Below are positions 63,908-64,000 of a DNA stretch of 64,000 bases, piece after piece. This DNA comes from Rhynchopus sp. YZ270_cl-10. Taxonomy: Eukaryota; Euglenozoa; Diplonemea; Diplonemida; Diplonemidae. The notes below the pieces were generated by a model, which saw only the letters and a program-made list of their open reading frames with translations, had not been told where the DNA came from and searched no databases. Made by a program: the position numbers and the translations under genes. The stretch is from the NCBI GenBank assembly GCA_964035575.1, contig OZ037882.1, forward strand, positions 992,001 to 1,056,000, in the 5' to 3' direction. The first letter of the stretch is position 1. Each line of letters starts with the position of its first letter.

Positions 63908-64000
63908 ATGTTGAAGGGTTTTTCTATGCGATTTGTGCGCGACAGAAGGATGATTCGGTTCGGTCGACGCTGGAACACCACACATGTGGCGAGTGAAGTG
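63908..64000 (+). CDS. Ankyrin-repeat protein, copy 5 (5' end only)
   Basis: The first 31 codons match the start of copies 1, 3 and 4 (MLKGFSMRFVRDRRMIRF ... THVASEV). The gene continues past the window end, so length and integrity are unknown. Confidence 0.85.
   Translation, partial: MLKGFSMRFVRDRRMIRFGRRWNTTHVASEV

Overview
This is a window of nuclear DNA from a eukaryote, probably a unicellular protist or alga; I cannot name the lineage. Evidence: a ribosomal protein eL30 gene split by a GT-AG intron, other spliced genes with GTATGT donors, the standard stop codons in use, very low gene density, long homopolymer tracts, microsatellites, and many DNA transposons with inverted ends. I saw no bacterial-style operon, rRNA, CRISPR array, LTR retroelement or capsid gene, and no tRNA I can support.

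Layout. 1-12.2 kb holds no host gene: a GGACTGA minisatellite, a short hAT element (4158-5582) with an 8-bp target duplication, an unusual nest of inverted-repeat elements (5793-9701) and a ~190-bp satellite-like repeat. 12.6-31.5 kb carries four paralogous ankyrin-repeat genes, all on + and each preceded by the same 81-bp leader; a fifth begins at 63908 and runs off the window. Between copies 2 and 3 sits a two-ORF DNA transposon (18781-22829). A small beta-rich protein gene (30881-31516) follows copy 4. 32.9-37.3 kb has eL30 and an eight-helix membrane protein with a Thr/Asn-rich repeated N-terminus. 37.3-43.2 kb is non-coding, with a perfect 168-bp direct repeat and an 850-bp TACTG / TACTGGG / TACTGTG array. 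43.2-57.1 kb holds two paralogous three-exon genes for single-pass membrane glycoproteins (signal peptide, ectodomain, Pro/Thr stalk, TM, Gly-rich tail), separated by a second copy of the two-ORF transposon family (50358-54214). 58.4-62.5 kb is a complete-looking hAT transposon with an open, once-spliced transposase.

The most interesting system is the two-ORF transposon family. Its transposase has candidate DDE residues, a Cys/His insertion and an HxxxH-E motif that recall the CACTA/Mirage/Chapaev and RAG1 group. Termini begin CAC(T/G)GTG. Two filled/empty comparisons inside this window show 2-bp target duplications (TA for the 3.9-kb copy, TG for a 127-bp non-autonomous copy in an intron). 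A second, unrecognised ORF travels with each transposase. The ankyrin family, built from ~100-residue triple-repeat units behind a fixed Arg-rich N-terminus, is the main host expansion.
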